The position numbers were made by a program, and so were the translations under genes. The notes below the pieces were generated by a model. It was not told where the DNA came from and ran no database searches. It was given only the letters and a program-made list of their open reading frames with translations. A stretch of 64,000 nt of DNA from Micromonospora echinospora (lineage in GTDB: Bacteria > Actinomycetota > Actinomycetes > Mycobacteriales > Micromonosporaceae): the NCBI RefSeq assembly GCF_900091495.1, contig NZ_LT607413.1, positions 4,727,001 through 4,791,000 of the forward strand. Reading direction: 5' to 3'. Every line of letters starts with the position of its first letter. Position 1 is the first letter of the stretch. Shown here piece by piece: positions 56,101 to 62,989 of the stretch.

Positions 56101-56384
56101 CCGGCGGCGGTGGGCGACTCGAAGAAGTCCTTCACCGGGATCGCCACACCGAGCGTTTTACGGATCCGTGCCACGACCTTTGGAGCCAGCAGGGAGTGCC
56201 CGCCCAGTCCGAAGAAGTCGTCGTGTACGCCGAAGTCCGAGCGGCCGAGTAGATCACTCCAGATCGCGACGACGGCTTCCTCGTAGGGATTGCGCGGCGG
56301 TACCGTCGGGCCCGTCTTCCGGGCCGGGGTGTCACCAGTGACGTCGCTGCCGGCGATGGCCTGAGCCTGGAAAGGGGGCGCCAT
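53187..56384 (-). CDS. NRPS protein T-C-A*-T with a degenerate adenylation domain
   Basis: 1,065 residues from ATG 56384. T1 ([17 protein letters not shown], about 30-105); C (LSFDQQRLWLENQLLPGAAY, HHIVSDAWS, about 115-545); A* about 575-960; T2 (TFFELNGFSLLATTL, about 980-1050, Ser kept but core LNGF rather than LGGH/D). The A* region keeps fold landmarks ([22 protein letters not shown]) but lacks the A3 SGSTGxPKG loop, the GPTE motif and the A10 PxGKxxR lysine, so it should not adenylate. Its carriers need charging in trans. It is transcribed from a leaderless cluster-type promoter and coupled to the LanB-like gene. Confidence 0.9.
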   Translation of the reverse strand: MAPPFQAQAIAGSDVTGDTPARKTGPTVPPRNPYEEAVVAIWSDLLGRSDFGVHDDFFGLGGHSLLAPKVVARIRKTLGVAIPVKDFFESPTAAGLAATVAAQAAAEPRVVTPRPPDAAPVLSFDQQRLWLENQLLPGAAYNIHGRRRLTGPVDVPALEASIRAILLRHEALRTRFPTVDGTAVQVVDDLEDTWRLRVEDVVGETDPSDAARRLADEQASTPFDLATGPLFRCMLIRLDDTTHILAVTMHHIVSDAWSIGLFVRELLALYEAGGDVEQAGLPPLPVQYRDYAVWQRDYLAGETIDREVNYWRRHLDGAPTALNLPAAHRQAVARQSGGRVHAALSASETAALHVLCRKHGVSPFMALLAALSTVLSRWSGQRDIVVGVPIAGRSDAGTDLLVGFFVNTLPIRVDLTGDLTFAGLLQRVRQVCLDGYAHAEAPVDVVVEQLQVVRDPRRTPLFEVILNVIGSPEVEQVNGVSIEPMEAPTLPSKFDLVCNAQENDGILRLHLDFNADRFDAPMMQVLLSHVQSLLRATAADPAKALVDYRLEPFAGEPVPAPAPLAAHRPAPPAGRIAVVDAAGEWTYEWVGRAADLIAGRLPEAATVGVVRRPVAGFVAAVLGCVRAGLPYSVIEADSEVPLHYLGVSAVLDVEDGSIDLSELPSTGSGDVPVVGDWAQHRYGFAADDRIAPLCPRPGLLVSAITSALASGATLYLPSASVGGDSDAWLHAHGITVAYLSPAQLRALRGPLPALRQVIVDNSGDVISHDVDLVRRAAPGCRFVGVYRVGRDGRPLAVHEVPEDWQLSTAPLRVPLGVELSEEPAELLHPIGQAAAVGEVAELRFGDYRTGDLARRWHDGTLEFVGRLGANLSFDPLETLAALRDVPDVVDAVVTELVDAEDRVVLVGYVTGVAPEQAAGIRRGLVLRLPEHLIPRHLFVVDTLDRAPDGDYDLATLPEPDGDETADSYVAPRTPLERRLGEIFEELLEVERVGIYDTFFELNGFSLLATTLTARIRDEFNVELSLREIFGAPTVESLALLILSRQSELSDDEELEAILNEIGGGH

Positions 56385-56390
56385 GGGTGC

Positions 56391-56430
56391 ACAGTAGGTC
56401 GCGACCGGCGCTGCCCGGATGTCACACAAA
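56391..56430 (-). promoter_or_regulatory. GTGACA-N23-TACTGT promoter of the T-C-A*-T / LanB operon
   Basis: On the minus strand: GTTTGTGTGACA (GTGACA 56425-56420), 23 bp, TACTGT (56396-56391), then 6 bp to the ATG at 56384, so the mRNA is probably leaderless, as for the P450 at 34249. Confidence 0.65.
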
Positions 56431-56482
56431 CGTGGGATCGTGTCGCGCCGGGGCAGTTCACGCCGGCGGTTAGACTCCCGGT

Positions 56483-57022
56483 GTGCCCGACGTGGACGAG
56501 TACGGCAGACCCGAGCCGCCGGTGTCGGCCGGTGAGGTGGAGACGCTTCTCGGGTTCTTGGACTACCAGCGGGCCACGTTGGCGTGGAAGTGCGCGGCGG
56601 TAGACAACGCCGGCATGCGGGTCACCGTCGGCGTGTCGTCGATGACCCTCGGTGGGTTGCTCAAGCACCTCGCCTACGTGGAGGACGACTGGTTCTCGGT
56701 GCGCCTGCACGCCCACCCCCGGCAGCCACCATGGGACGGCGTCAACTGGGAGGACGACCCGGACTGGGACTGGGAATCAGCGGCGGACGACACGCCCGAC
56801 GACCTTCTCGCGCGGTGGGAGGCGGCGGTAGCCCGGTCGCGCGTGCTCCTCGCCGAGGCCCTCAGCGCGGGCGGCCTCGACCAGGCGGCGAGGCGGCCGT
56901 GGCCGAACGGTGAGGCGCCGAGCCTGCGGTGGATCCTGGTGCACATGATCGAGGAGTATGCGCGGCACAACGGCCACGCCGACCTCCTGCGCGAAGCGGT
57001 GGACGGGCAGACCGGCGAGTGA
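56483..57022 (+). CDS. DinB/DUF664-family protein
   Basis: 179 residues from GTG 56483. Four-helix DinB fold with metal-type histidines: LLGFLDYQRATLAWKCAA, LGGLLKHLAYVEDDWF, and WILVHMIEEYARHNGHADLLRE. Members are mycothiol- or bacillithiol-dependent transferases or metal-binding stress proteins. TAGACT at 56471-56476, 6 bp before the GTG, suggests a leaderless transcript. It is divergent from the NRPS operon but lacks the GTGACA box; link to the pathway uncertain. Confidence 0.8.
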   Translation: MPDVDEYGRPEPPVSAGEVETLLGFLDYQRATLAWKCAAVDNAGMRVTVGVSSMTLGGLLKHLAYVEDDWFSVRLHAHPRQPPWDGVNWEDDPDWDWESAADDTPDDLLARWEAAVARSRVLLAEALSAGGLDQAARRPWPNGEAPSLRWILVHMIEEYARHNGHADLLREAVDGQTGE

Positions 57023-57032
57023 CGCCGGCGGG

Positions 57033-57770
57033 CTACCGGGCGGCGACCCCGGCGCTCATGAGGTCCAGCAGCTCCGTCGGCGCGTCGATGAACCGGTGGT
57101 GACGGCCATCGAGGAGAACCCCGGTCGTCTCGCCACACCGGGACCAGCCGCCCATCGTCGCGTAGGGGATCTCGTCATCCTCGCTCCAGCCGATGGCCGT
57201 GATCGGGCAGGACAGACGGAACGGTTCCGGCACGACGTAGCGCTTGTTGGTCTCGACGTCGGCGCGCAAGACCTCGAGGTAGAACGCGACCAAGTCGGCG
57301 TCCGGCTTACCTCCGAGTTCCCGCATGAGCTTCTCGAGCTCGGCGCCAAGCTCCGTGTCGTCCATCGACAGGAAACGGCCCGCTGGCCCGTCCTGCGGCG
57401 CGACCTCCGAGGAAACGAAGAGCCGGGCGGGCGTGGGCATTCCGGCGCGGATCAGTTCGGCGGACACTTCGTAGGCAGCCAGGGCCGAGCCGCAGTGCCC
57501 GAAGAAGCCGAAGGGTTTGTCGAGGTGGTCCTCGAGGCCGGCCGCCATCGCCTTCGCCAACTCCTGGTACGACTCGAAGTTGGGCTCGGCGAACCGGGTC
57601 TCGTGGCCGGGAAGTTCGACGGGCAGGAACTCCACGTCCTGGTGGCGCTGCGGCCATCGGCGGTACATGCTGGCGCCGCAACCGGAGTACGGGATCAGAA
57701 ACACCCGGCCAGCTGCGGAGGATGACGGCTTGCGAGGCAACCACTTGTTGCGTGGCGACGGGGCAGGCAT
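57033..57770 (-). CDS. Type II thioesterase (A-T/P450 cassette)
   Basis: 245 residues. FLIPYSGCGASMYRRWPQ, nucleophile Ser in FFGHCGSALAAYE, EPFRLSCPITAIGWSEDDE with the Asp, LLDGRHHRFID with the His. Last gene of the A-T / P450 / thioesterase operon. In novobiocin, nikkomycin and related pathways such thioesterases release the beta-hydroxylated amino acid from the A-T carrier. Same GHCxS subfamily as the gene at 37585. Confidence 0.88.
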   Translation of the reverse strand: MPAPSPRNKWLPRKPSSSAAGRVFLIPYSGCGASMYRRWPQRHQDVEFLPVELPGHETRFAEPNFESYQELAKAMAAGLEDHLDKPFGFFGHCGSALAAYEVSAELIRAGMPTPARLFVSSEVAPQDGPAGRFLSMDDTELGAELEKLMRELGGKPDADLVAFYLEVLRADVETNKRYVVPEPFRLSCPITAIGWSEDDEIPYATMGGWSRCGETTGVLLDGRHHRFIDAPTELLDLMSAGVAAR

Positions 57771-57803
57771 GGGTGTGGTCTCCCAGGAGTCAGCGTGGCC
57801 GGC

Positions 57804-59084
57804 TCAGGCGGCGCGGACCGGCTTCGCCGTGATGGGCAGGTGCTTGTAACCGGAGATGAAGTTCGAGTGCAGACGCTGGGGTTCGCCGGCGGGCGCGAAC
57901 GCGGTGAACCGCGACAGCAGCTCGTCGAAGAGGATCCGCAGGGTGGCGCGGGCGACCGTGTGACCGACGCAGTAGTGCGGGCCGATACCGAACGCGAGGT
58001 GCTTGTTGGGTTTGCGTCGCAGGTCGAAGGTATCGGCGTCGGGAAAGACATCCGGATCGCGGTTGGCCGCACCCAGCCAGGTGACCACCGCCTGCCCGGC
58101 CTTGATCCTGGTGCCCTGGATCTCGGTGTCGTCGACGGCGTACCGCATGAAGTGGCTCACCGGTGAGCCCAGCCGGAGGGCCTCCTCAACCGCGGTCGGT
58201 GTGACCGACCGGTCGGCCGCCCATCGGTCGAGCAGGCCGTCGCCGATGTGTTCGACCATCAGGTAGTTCGGTGAGTGCGGCGTGGTGACCACCGCGCCGA
58301 GCAGGACGCTGTAGCAGTTGGACATCACCTCACCGGGCGACATGCGTCGGCCGTCGACCTCTGTGGAGATCAGGACACTGACTAGGTCGTCGCCGAGGTT
58401 GCTCCGCCTGTCCCGGTAGATGTCCTGGAAGTAGGCGAACAACTCACGGTGGGCCTGGTCGAGCGTGGCCTGCGTGCCGCCCTCGAGCTGGTACTCCGGG
58501 TCGTCTGCGGCGATCGAGGAGTTGAGCAGGTGGCCGAGGCGGGGCCAGTCGGCACGGGGTAGACCCATGGACACCCCACCGACCGCCACGGGAAGCGCGA
58601 GCATGGCCTCGGCGAAGTCGAACGGTCCGCCGTCAGCGAGGGGGGCGATGACCTCCCGAACCAGACCGAGGATCATGTCGTGCTGCTGCTCGATGGCCTT
58701 GTGGGCGAGGGCCTTCTGCAACCGGGCCCGCATGATCGTGTGTCGAGGCGGGTCAGTGGCGGCGATCTGTCGCCCACCGGCGGGGTCCTCGACACCGAGG
58801 ATGTTGAGTAGGGTGCCGCGCTCGGAGGTGAAGCTCGCGGCGTCGCGGAGCACCCGGTCGGCGTCGTGGTACCGCACCACCGACCAGAAGCCGTTGCGTT
58901 CGTCGACCTGGGTCCACTCCAGGTGGTCCTCCTCGCGCATGCCGGCCCAGATCGAGCGGAATCCCAGGCCGGTGTACAGCATCGGGTCGGCCAGGCGCTG
59001 CGCGGCGGCGCTGACCGGGCATCCGGTCGCCGGCGCGAGGAAGCCCGTCGATGGTCCCGCGTCGCCGCTACTGGACGGTGGCAT
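57804..59084 (-). CDS. Cytochrome P450, candidate carrier-bound amino-acid beta-hydroxylase
   Basis: 426 residues from ATG 59084, overlapping the A-T gene 3' end by 17 bp. ExxR in [19 protein letters not shown]; haem loop [19 protein letters not shown] (Cys near residue 372). The I-helix reads [16 protein letters not shown], unlike the usual AGxET; the altered helix is worth noting. Tight coupling to an A-T didomain and a thioesterase is the hallmark of P450s that hydroxylate the beta carbon of a T-domain-bound amino acid (NovI/NikQ-type; family knowledge). Confidence 0.9.
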   Translation of the reverse strand: MPPSSSGDAGPSTGFLAPATGCPVSAAAQRLADPMLYTGLGFRSIWAGMREEDHLEWTQVDERNGFWSVVRYHDADRVLRDAASFTSERGTLLNILGVEDPAGGRQIAATDPPRHTIMRARLQKALAHKAIEQQHDMILGLVREVIAPLADGGPFDFAEAMLALPVAVGGVSMGLPRADWPRLGHLLNSSIAADDPEYQLEGGTQATLDQAHRELFAYFQDIYRDRRSNLGDDLVSVLISTEVDGRRMSPGEVMSNCYSVLLGAVVTTPHSPNYLMVEHIGDGLLDRWAADRSVTPTAVEEALRLGSPVSHFMRYAVDDTEIQGTRIKAGQAVVTWLGAANRDPDVFPDADTFDLRRKPNKHLAFGIGPHYCVGHTVARATLRILFDELLSRFTAFAPAGEPQRLHSNFISGYKHLPITAKPVRAA

Positions 59085-60891
59085 CGAGGGTCTCCTCCCG
59101 GTCTGCCGTACTCGGCTGCGGTTCGTGCTCGTGCAGTTTCTCGGCGAGGTCGGCAATGGTGGGTCGTAGGTACAGGGTGCGGGCCGGCAGGGCGATGTCG
59201 AACTCGTCGTGCAGGGCGGCCAGCAGCTCGGCGGCGAGCAGGGAGTGGCCGCCCAGCTCGAAGAAGTTGTCCTCGACGCCGACCGTGTCGACGCCCAGGG
59301 CCTCGCTCCAGATCGCCGCCAACCGTTGTTCGAGGGCGGTGCTGGGGGCGACGTACTCGTTCCAGACGTTGCGGGGGACCTTCTCGGCGGGCAGCGACGA
59401 ACGGTCGACCTTGCCGTTCGGATTGAGGGGGATCTCGGCACGTACCAGGATCACCCAGGGCACGAGATGCGGTGCGACGGTCGCCTGCAGCCTCTCCCGC
59501 AGCGACGTGCCGAACGCCGGCCACTCCTCGGGGCTCATCTGACCCACCGCCACGTACGCGACGAGCCGGGTGTCGCCGGCACCGTCGGTGCGGGTCAGCA
59601 CGGCCGCCTGCTCCACCCCGGGCTGGCGCAGCAACTCCAGCTCCACGACGCTCGGCTCAACCCGGTACCCACGAATCTTCACCTGCCGGTCGGCACGGCC
59701 AAGAAAGTCCAGCGTGCCGTCCTCACACCAGCGCGCAAGGTCGCCCGTGCGGTACATCCGGCTGCCCGGCGGCGCCGCCGGGTCAGGGTCGGCGACGAAC
59801 CGCTGCGCCGTCGCTCCGGGCCGGTTCAGGTAGCCGGTGGCGACACCGTGACCGCCGACCCACAGTTCGCCGATCTCCCCAGGCGGCACCGGCCGCAGGT
59901 TGTCGTCGAGAATTGCCGCCGTGCTGCCATCGATCGGTACGCCGATCGGTACCCGTGGCGCGCTGCTCAGCGTGCGCGTGGTCCAGCAGGTGCTGAAGGT
60001 GGTGTTCTCGGTGGGACCGTAGCCGTTGGTGAAGACCATGTGCGGGTAGGCGGCCATGACCCGCCGGACGTGCTCCGGGGACAGGACGTCACCGCCGGCC
60101 AGCAGATGGCGGATGCCGGCCAGGCTGTCGAGGTGGTGCGTCACGATCTTGTGGAACAGGCCGGTGGTCAGCCACAGCACGGTCACCGCTTCGGCGCGGA
60201 TCATGTCCGCCAGCTCGGCGAGGTCCAAGTCGGCGTGCACGGACGGCCCGAGCGCGAGACGCAGCCCTCGGACCAGGGGCATCCAGATCTCGAATGTGGA
60301 GACGTCGAAACCGATCCGCGTGAGCTGGAAGAACACGTCGTCGTCCTGGACGTCGATCCAGGAAGGCGCGTGGATGAGCCGGAACACGGCCCGGTGGGGG
60401 ACCACCACTCCCTTCGGCTCTCCTGTCGACCCTGAGGTGTAGCAGACGTAGGCCGGTGTGTCCGGGTTGACCGCAGGGACGGGGCCAGTGGCGGCGGGCG
60501 CCTCGGCCGTCTCCTCGAGGTTCAGCACCGTCGCCACGCCGTCGACCACGTGCCGGGTGCTCGCGTCGGCCACCGCGACGCGGGCGGTGCAGTCCCTCAG
60601 GATGCGTGACAGTTGCTCGGCCGGCTCGGCGGGATCGAGGTAGAGGTAGGCGCCGCCGGCCTTGAGGATGCCCGTCAGGGTGACAATGAGCTCGACCGAG
60701 CGTTCCAGGGCCACCACGACGACGTCCCCGTTGGCGATGCCTGCGGCCCGCAGGCGACGCGCTAGCGCGTCCGACGCGTGGTCGAGTTCCCGGTATGTCA
60801 GAGACCGGCTGCCCTGGTTGACCGCTGTCGCATTCGGCGTTCGTGCGGCCTGCTCCACAAACAGCTCGTGTATGCACCGCGGTGTGTCCAT
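59068..60891 (-). CDS. NRPS A-T didomain protein
   Basis: 607 residues from ATG 60891 with GGAGGAG upstream. A domain ([78 protein letters not shown]) and T domain ([16 protein letters not shown]). My manual code is D-V-F-W-L-G-G-T-F-K; GGTFK-type codes have been linked with small residues such as 2-aminobutyrate, a recollection that should be checked. With the following P450 and thioesterase it forms a free-standing amino-acid hydroxylation line. Confidence 0.92.
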   Translation of the reverse strand: MDTPRCIHELFVEQAARTPNATAVNQGSRSLTYRELDHASDALARRLRAAGIANGDVVVVALERSVELIVTLTGILKAGGAYLYLDPAEPAEQLSRILRDCTARVAVADASTRHVVDGVATVLNLEETAEAPAATGPVPAVNPDTPAYVCYTSGSTGEPKGVVVPHRAVFRLIHAPSWIDVQDDDVFFQLTRIGFDVSTFEIWMPLVRGLRLALGPSVHADLDLAELADMIRAEAVTVLWLTTGLFHKIVTHHLDSLAGIRHLLAGGDVLSPEHVRRVMAAYPHMVFTNGYGPTENTTFSTCWTTRTLSSAPRVPIGVPIDGSTAAILDDNLRPVPPGEIGELWVGGHGVATGYLNRPGATAQRFVADPDPAAPPGSRMYRTGDLARWCEDGTLDFLGRADRQVKIRGYRVEPSVVELELLRQPGVEQAAVLTRTDGAGDTRLVAYVAVGQMSPEEWPAFGTSLRERLQATVAPHLVPWVILVRAEIPLNPNGKVDRSSLPAEKVPRNVWNEYVAPSTALEQRLAAIWSEALGVDTVGVEDNFFELGGHSLLAAELLAALHDEFDIALPARTLYLRPTIADLAEKLHEHEPQPSTADREETLDATVQ

Positions 60892-60952
60892 CCGAGGCGA
60901 TCTCCTCCGCGACGATCCGCGCGGGCGCCACCGGCGCGCCGCCGTGAGGCCG

Positions 60953-60991
60953 AAACTACTGCTGCCGCTGACGGCGGGGATGTCACATGAA
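60953..60991 (-). promoter_or_regulatory. GTGACA-N22-TAGTTT promoter of the A-T / P450 / TE operon
   Basis: On the minus strand: ATTCATGTGACA (GTGACA 60986-60981), 22 bp, TAGTTT (60958-60953), about 60 bp before the ATG at 60891. Confidence 0.65.
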
Positions 60992-61084
60992 TCGACGACA
61001 GTCCCACGGCATTCCGGTGCGCGCACGCTGAGACGCCCCGCCGGCTTCGACGGCGACGGCGAGCTGTCCCGGGGCACCCTATGG

Positions 61085-62482
61085 TCAGGTCTTCTCGGGA
61101 CCGGCCAGCGCCGACAGAGGTGTCGTCTCGCTGCCCCGGTCGTCCTCCGAGTCGCTCACGGCGTCGGGGATCTCCGTCTCCAGGCGCCGCAGGCGTGGAT
61201 TGGTGGCGGCGACGACGACCGAGACCGCGATCAGACCACCCATGATCATCATGAGCAGGGCGATCCCCCGGCCCGGACCGTCACCGATGACCGCCGCCAG
61301 GGCGGGGGAGCGGACCTCGTCATGACCGACCAGCGGTTCGAACACCCGGTCGACGGCGAGACCCGCCACGGCGTACGCGACGACCTGAGGAGCGGACGCG
61401 ACCATGTTGAGAACCGCCGACACCCGACCCAGCAGTCGCGGGTCCACCTTCGTCTGCCAGATGCCCTGACTGGTGGTGATAACCACGCCCAACGAGCCCA
61501 TGAAGGCGAACGCCGCGACAGCGACCAGCACCGCGTCCGGACGCGACGCGCCGATGACCACCGCGACGCCAAGCACCAACGAGAAGCCGAGGATGCCACG
61601 CACCCGATGCTTCGGCCCGCCCCACACGCTCACCACAACGCTCGAGATGATCATCCCGACACCGCCGAAGGACAGCACCATCCCGAGGGTGTCCGGCGGG
61701 GCGAACGACAGCACCAGCGGACTGATCAACAGGTCGATGAAGCCAGCGCTGAAGTTGACCGCGCAGAAGAACAGCACCAGAGCGAGTAGCCCTCGGCGGG
61801 CGACGATGTACTGCCAGCCCACCCGGAACTCCGCCAACAGGGCACCGACGCCGCCGGGTCTCGTCGCGGTATCGCGCGGAATCCGAGGAAGCCGGGCCGC
61901 GAGCAACGTGATCAGCGCCAACGCGAAGGACGACAGGTCGATCAGCACGATGCCGTGGATGTCGACGGCCAGCAGCAGGAAACCTCCCGCCACCGGCGCC
62001 AGAACCTCGCTGGCCGCCAGGCCGAACATACGCATGCCGTTGGCGCGGCCGAGGTGCCGCCGTGGGACGAGCCGAGGGACCAGGGCCGCGAAGGCTGGCA
62101 CCTCCAACGAGGCCATGACCGACATGACCGCCACGACAACGTAGACCTGCCACACCGCGAAGTTGTCGGTGAACAGCAGCAGGGCCAGAAGCGACGTGAC
62201 AATCATCGACCCGGCATTGCTCACCAGTAGGGCACGTCGCGATCCCCACCGGTCGACCAGCGCGCCGGCGATCGGGGACGCCAGGATCGCCGGCAGCAGA
62301 GCGAGCGCAAAGACCAATCCGAGAGTCGTAGCGGACCCGGTGAGCCGGTAGACGTAGATGCCGAGCGCGAAGCCCGAGAGAGTCGAGCCGATCAGCGAGA
62401 CGGACTGCCCGATCCAGACGACGACGAACGTGCCGAACCCGGTCGTCGGCGCCGGTGCTGACGTCCCGCCCGCCGCCGTCAT
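61085..62482 (-). CDS. MFS transporter, probable product exporter
   Basis: 465 residues from ATG 62482, overlapping the MbtH stop (ATGA). Twelve or so hydrophobic segments, with the MFS loop [18 protein letters not shown] after helix 2. It resembles the enterobactin-exporter/MFS_3 (DHA3-type) group, antiporters that pump drugs and siderophores out of the cell. Being co-transcribed with MbtH inside an NRPS cluster, export and self-resistance is the likely job. Confidence 0.9.
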   Translation of the reverse strand: MTAAGGTSAPAPTTGFGTFVVVWIGQSVSLIGSTLSGFALGIYVYRLTGSATTLGLVFALALLPAILASPIAGALVDRWGSRRALLVSNAGSMIVTSLLALLLFTDNFAVWQVYVVVAVMSVMASLEVPAFAALVPRLVPRRHLGRANGMRMFGLAASEVLAPVAGGFLLLAVDIHGIVLIDLSSFALALITLLAARLPRIPRDTATRPGGVGALLAEFRVGWQYIVARRGLLALVLFFCAVNFSAGFIDLLISPLVLSFAPPDTLGMVLSFGGVGMIISSVVVSVWGGPKHRVRGILGFSLVLGVAVVIGASRPDAVLVAVAAFAFMGSLGVVITTSQGIWQTKVDPRLLGRVSAVLNMVASAPQVVAYAVAGLAVDRVFEPLVGHDEVRSPALAAVIGDGPGRGIALLMMIMGGLIAVSVVVAATNPRLRRLETEIPDAVSDSEDDRGSETTPLSALAGPEKT

Positions 62483-62703
62483 CCGTGCTGACCGGACGTC
62501 GCCGTGCTGTCGCTGCGAGCGCTGAGAGGACGGATATCCGCCCAACTCGTCTCAATGTAGTCCAGACACGCCTGCCGGCTGTCCGTATCGTGTACCACCC
62601 GCCACCCGGACGGCACTGCGACGGCGGCGGGCCACAGCGAATGCTGCTCCTCACCGTTGACGATCACCAGGAAACGTCCCTCGGGATCATCGAAGAGATT
62701 CAC
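62479..62703 (-). CDS. MbtH-like protein
   Basis: 74 residues from GTG 62703. NLFDDPEGRFLVIVNGEEQHSLWP, VPSGWRVVHD and YIETSWADIRPLS are the diagnostic motifs. It is a second MbtH, 24 kb from the first and in a different operon, probably serving other A domains or giving redundancy. Translationally coupled to the exporter. Confidence 0.93.
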   Translation of the reverse strand: MNLFDDPEGRFLVIVNGEEQHSLWPAAVAVPSGWRVVHDTDSRQACLDYIETSWADIRPLSARSDSTATSGQHG

Positions 62704-62766
62704 GGCGTCGACTCCTCCTACCGGACGTCCGCGACGGTGCCCCGTGGCCTGTTGACCTCCCGGCAG

Positions 62767-62805
62767 ACACTAGCCGGACATCCACCCCACCGACTGTCAC
62801 GCGAA
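62767..62805 (-). promoter_or_regulatory. GTGACA-N22-TAGTGT promoter of MbtH / exporter
   Basis: On the minus strand: GTTCGCGTGACA (GTGACA 62800-62795), 22 bp, TAGTGT (62772-62767), 64 bp before the GTG at 62703. Confidence 0.65.
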
Positions 62806-62847
62806 CGCAGGACAGCGCACGCGAGGTGCCTCGTGCCGTGTCCCGCC

Positions 62848-62886
62848 TTCACGCGACATCGGTACTCGCCGGTTCCTGAATACCGT
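62848..62886 (+). promoter_or_regulatory. GCGACA-N22-TACCGT promoter of the aminotransferase
   Basis: TTCACGCGACA (GCGACA 62853-62858), 22 bp, TACCGT (62881-62886). It is one mismatch from the GTGACA box of the other five, with the same spacing, and points right toward the ATG at 62990. Confidence 0.5.
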
Positions 62887-62989
62887 AGCGAAGGCGGCAC
62901 CTCCACCTGCTCGCCGCCGCGTCGGATCTGGACCCGTGCATCCTCCGACCGTTCCGATGGGCGACCGCAAACGGGATGGAAACTCGTAC

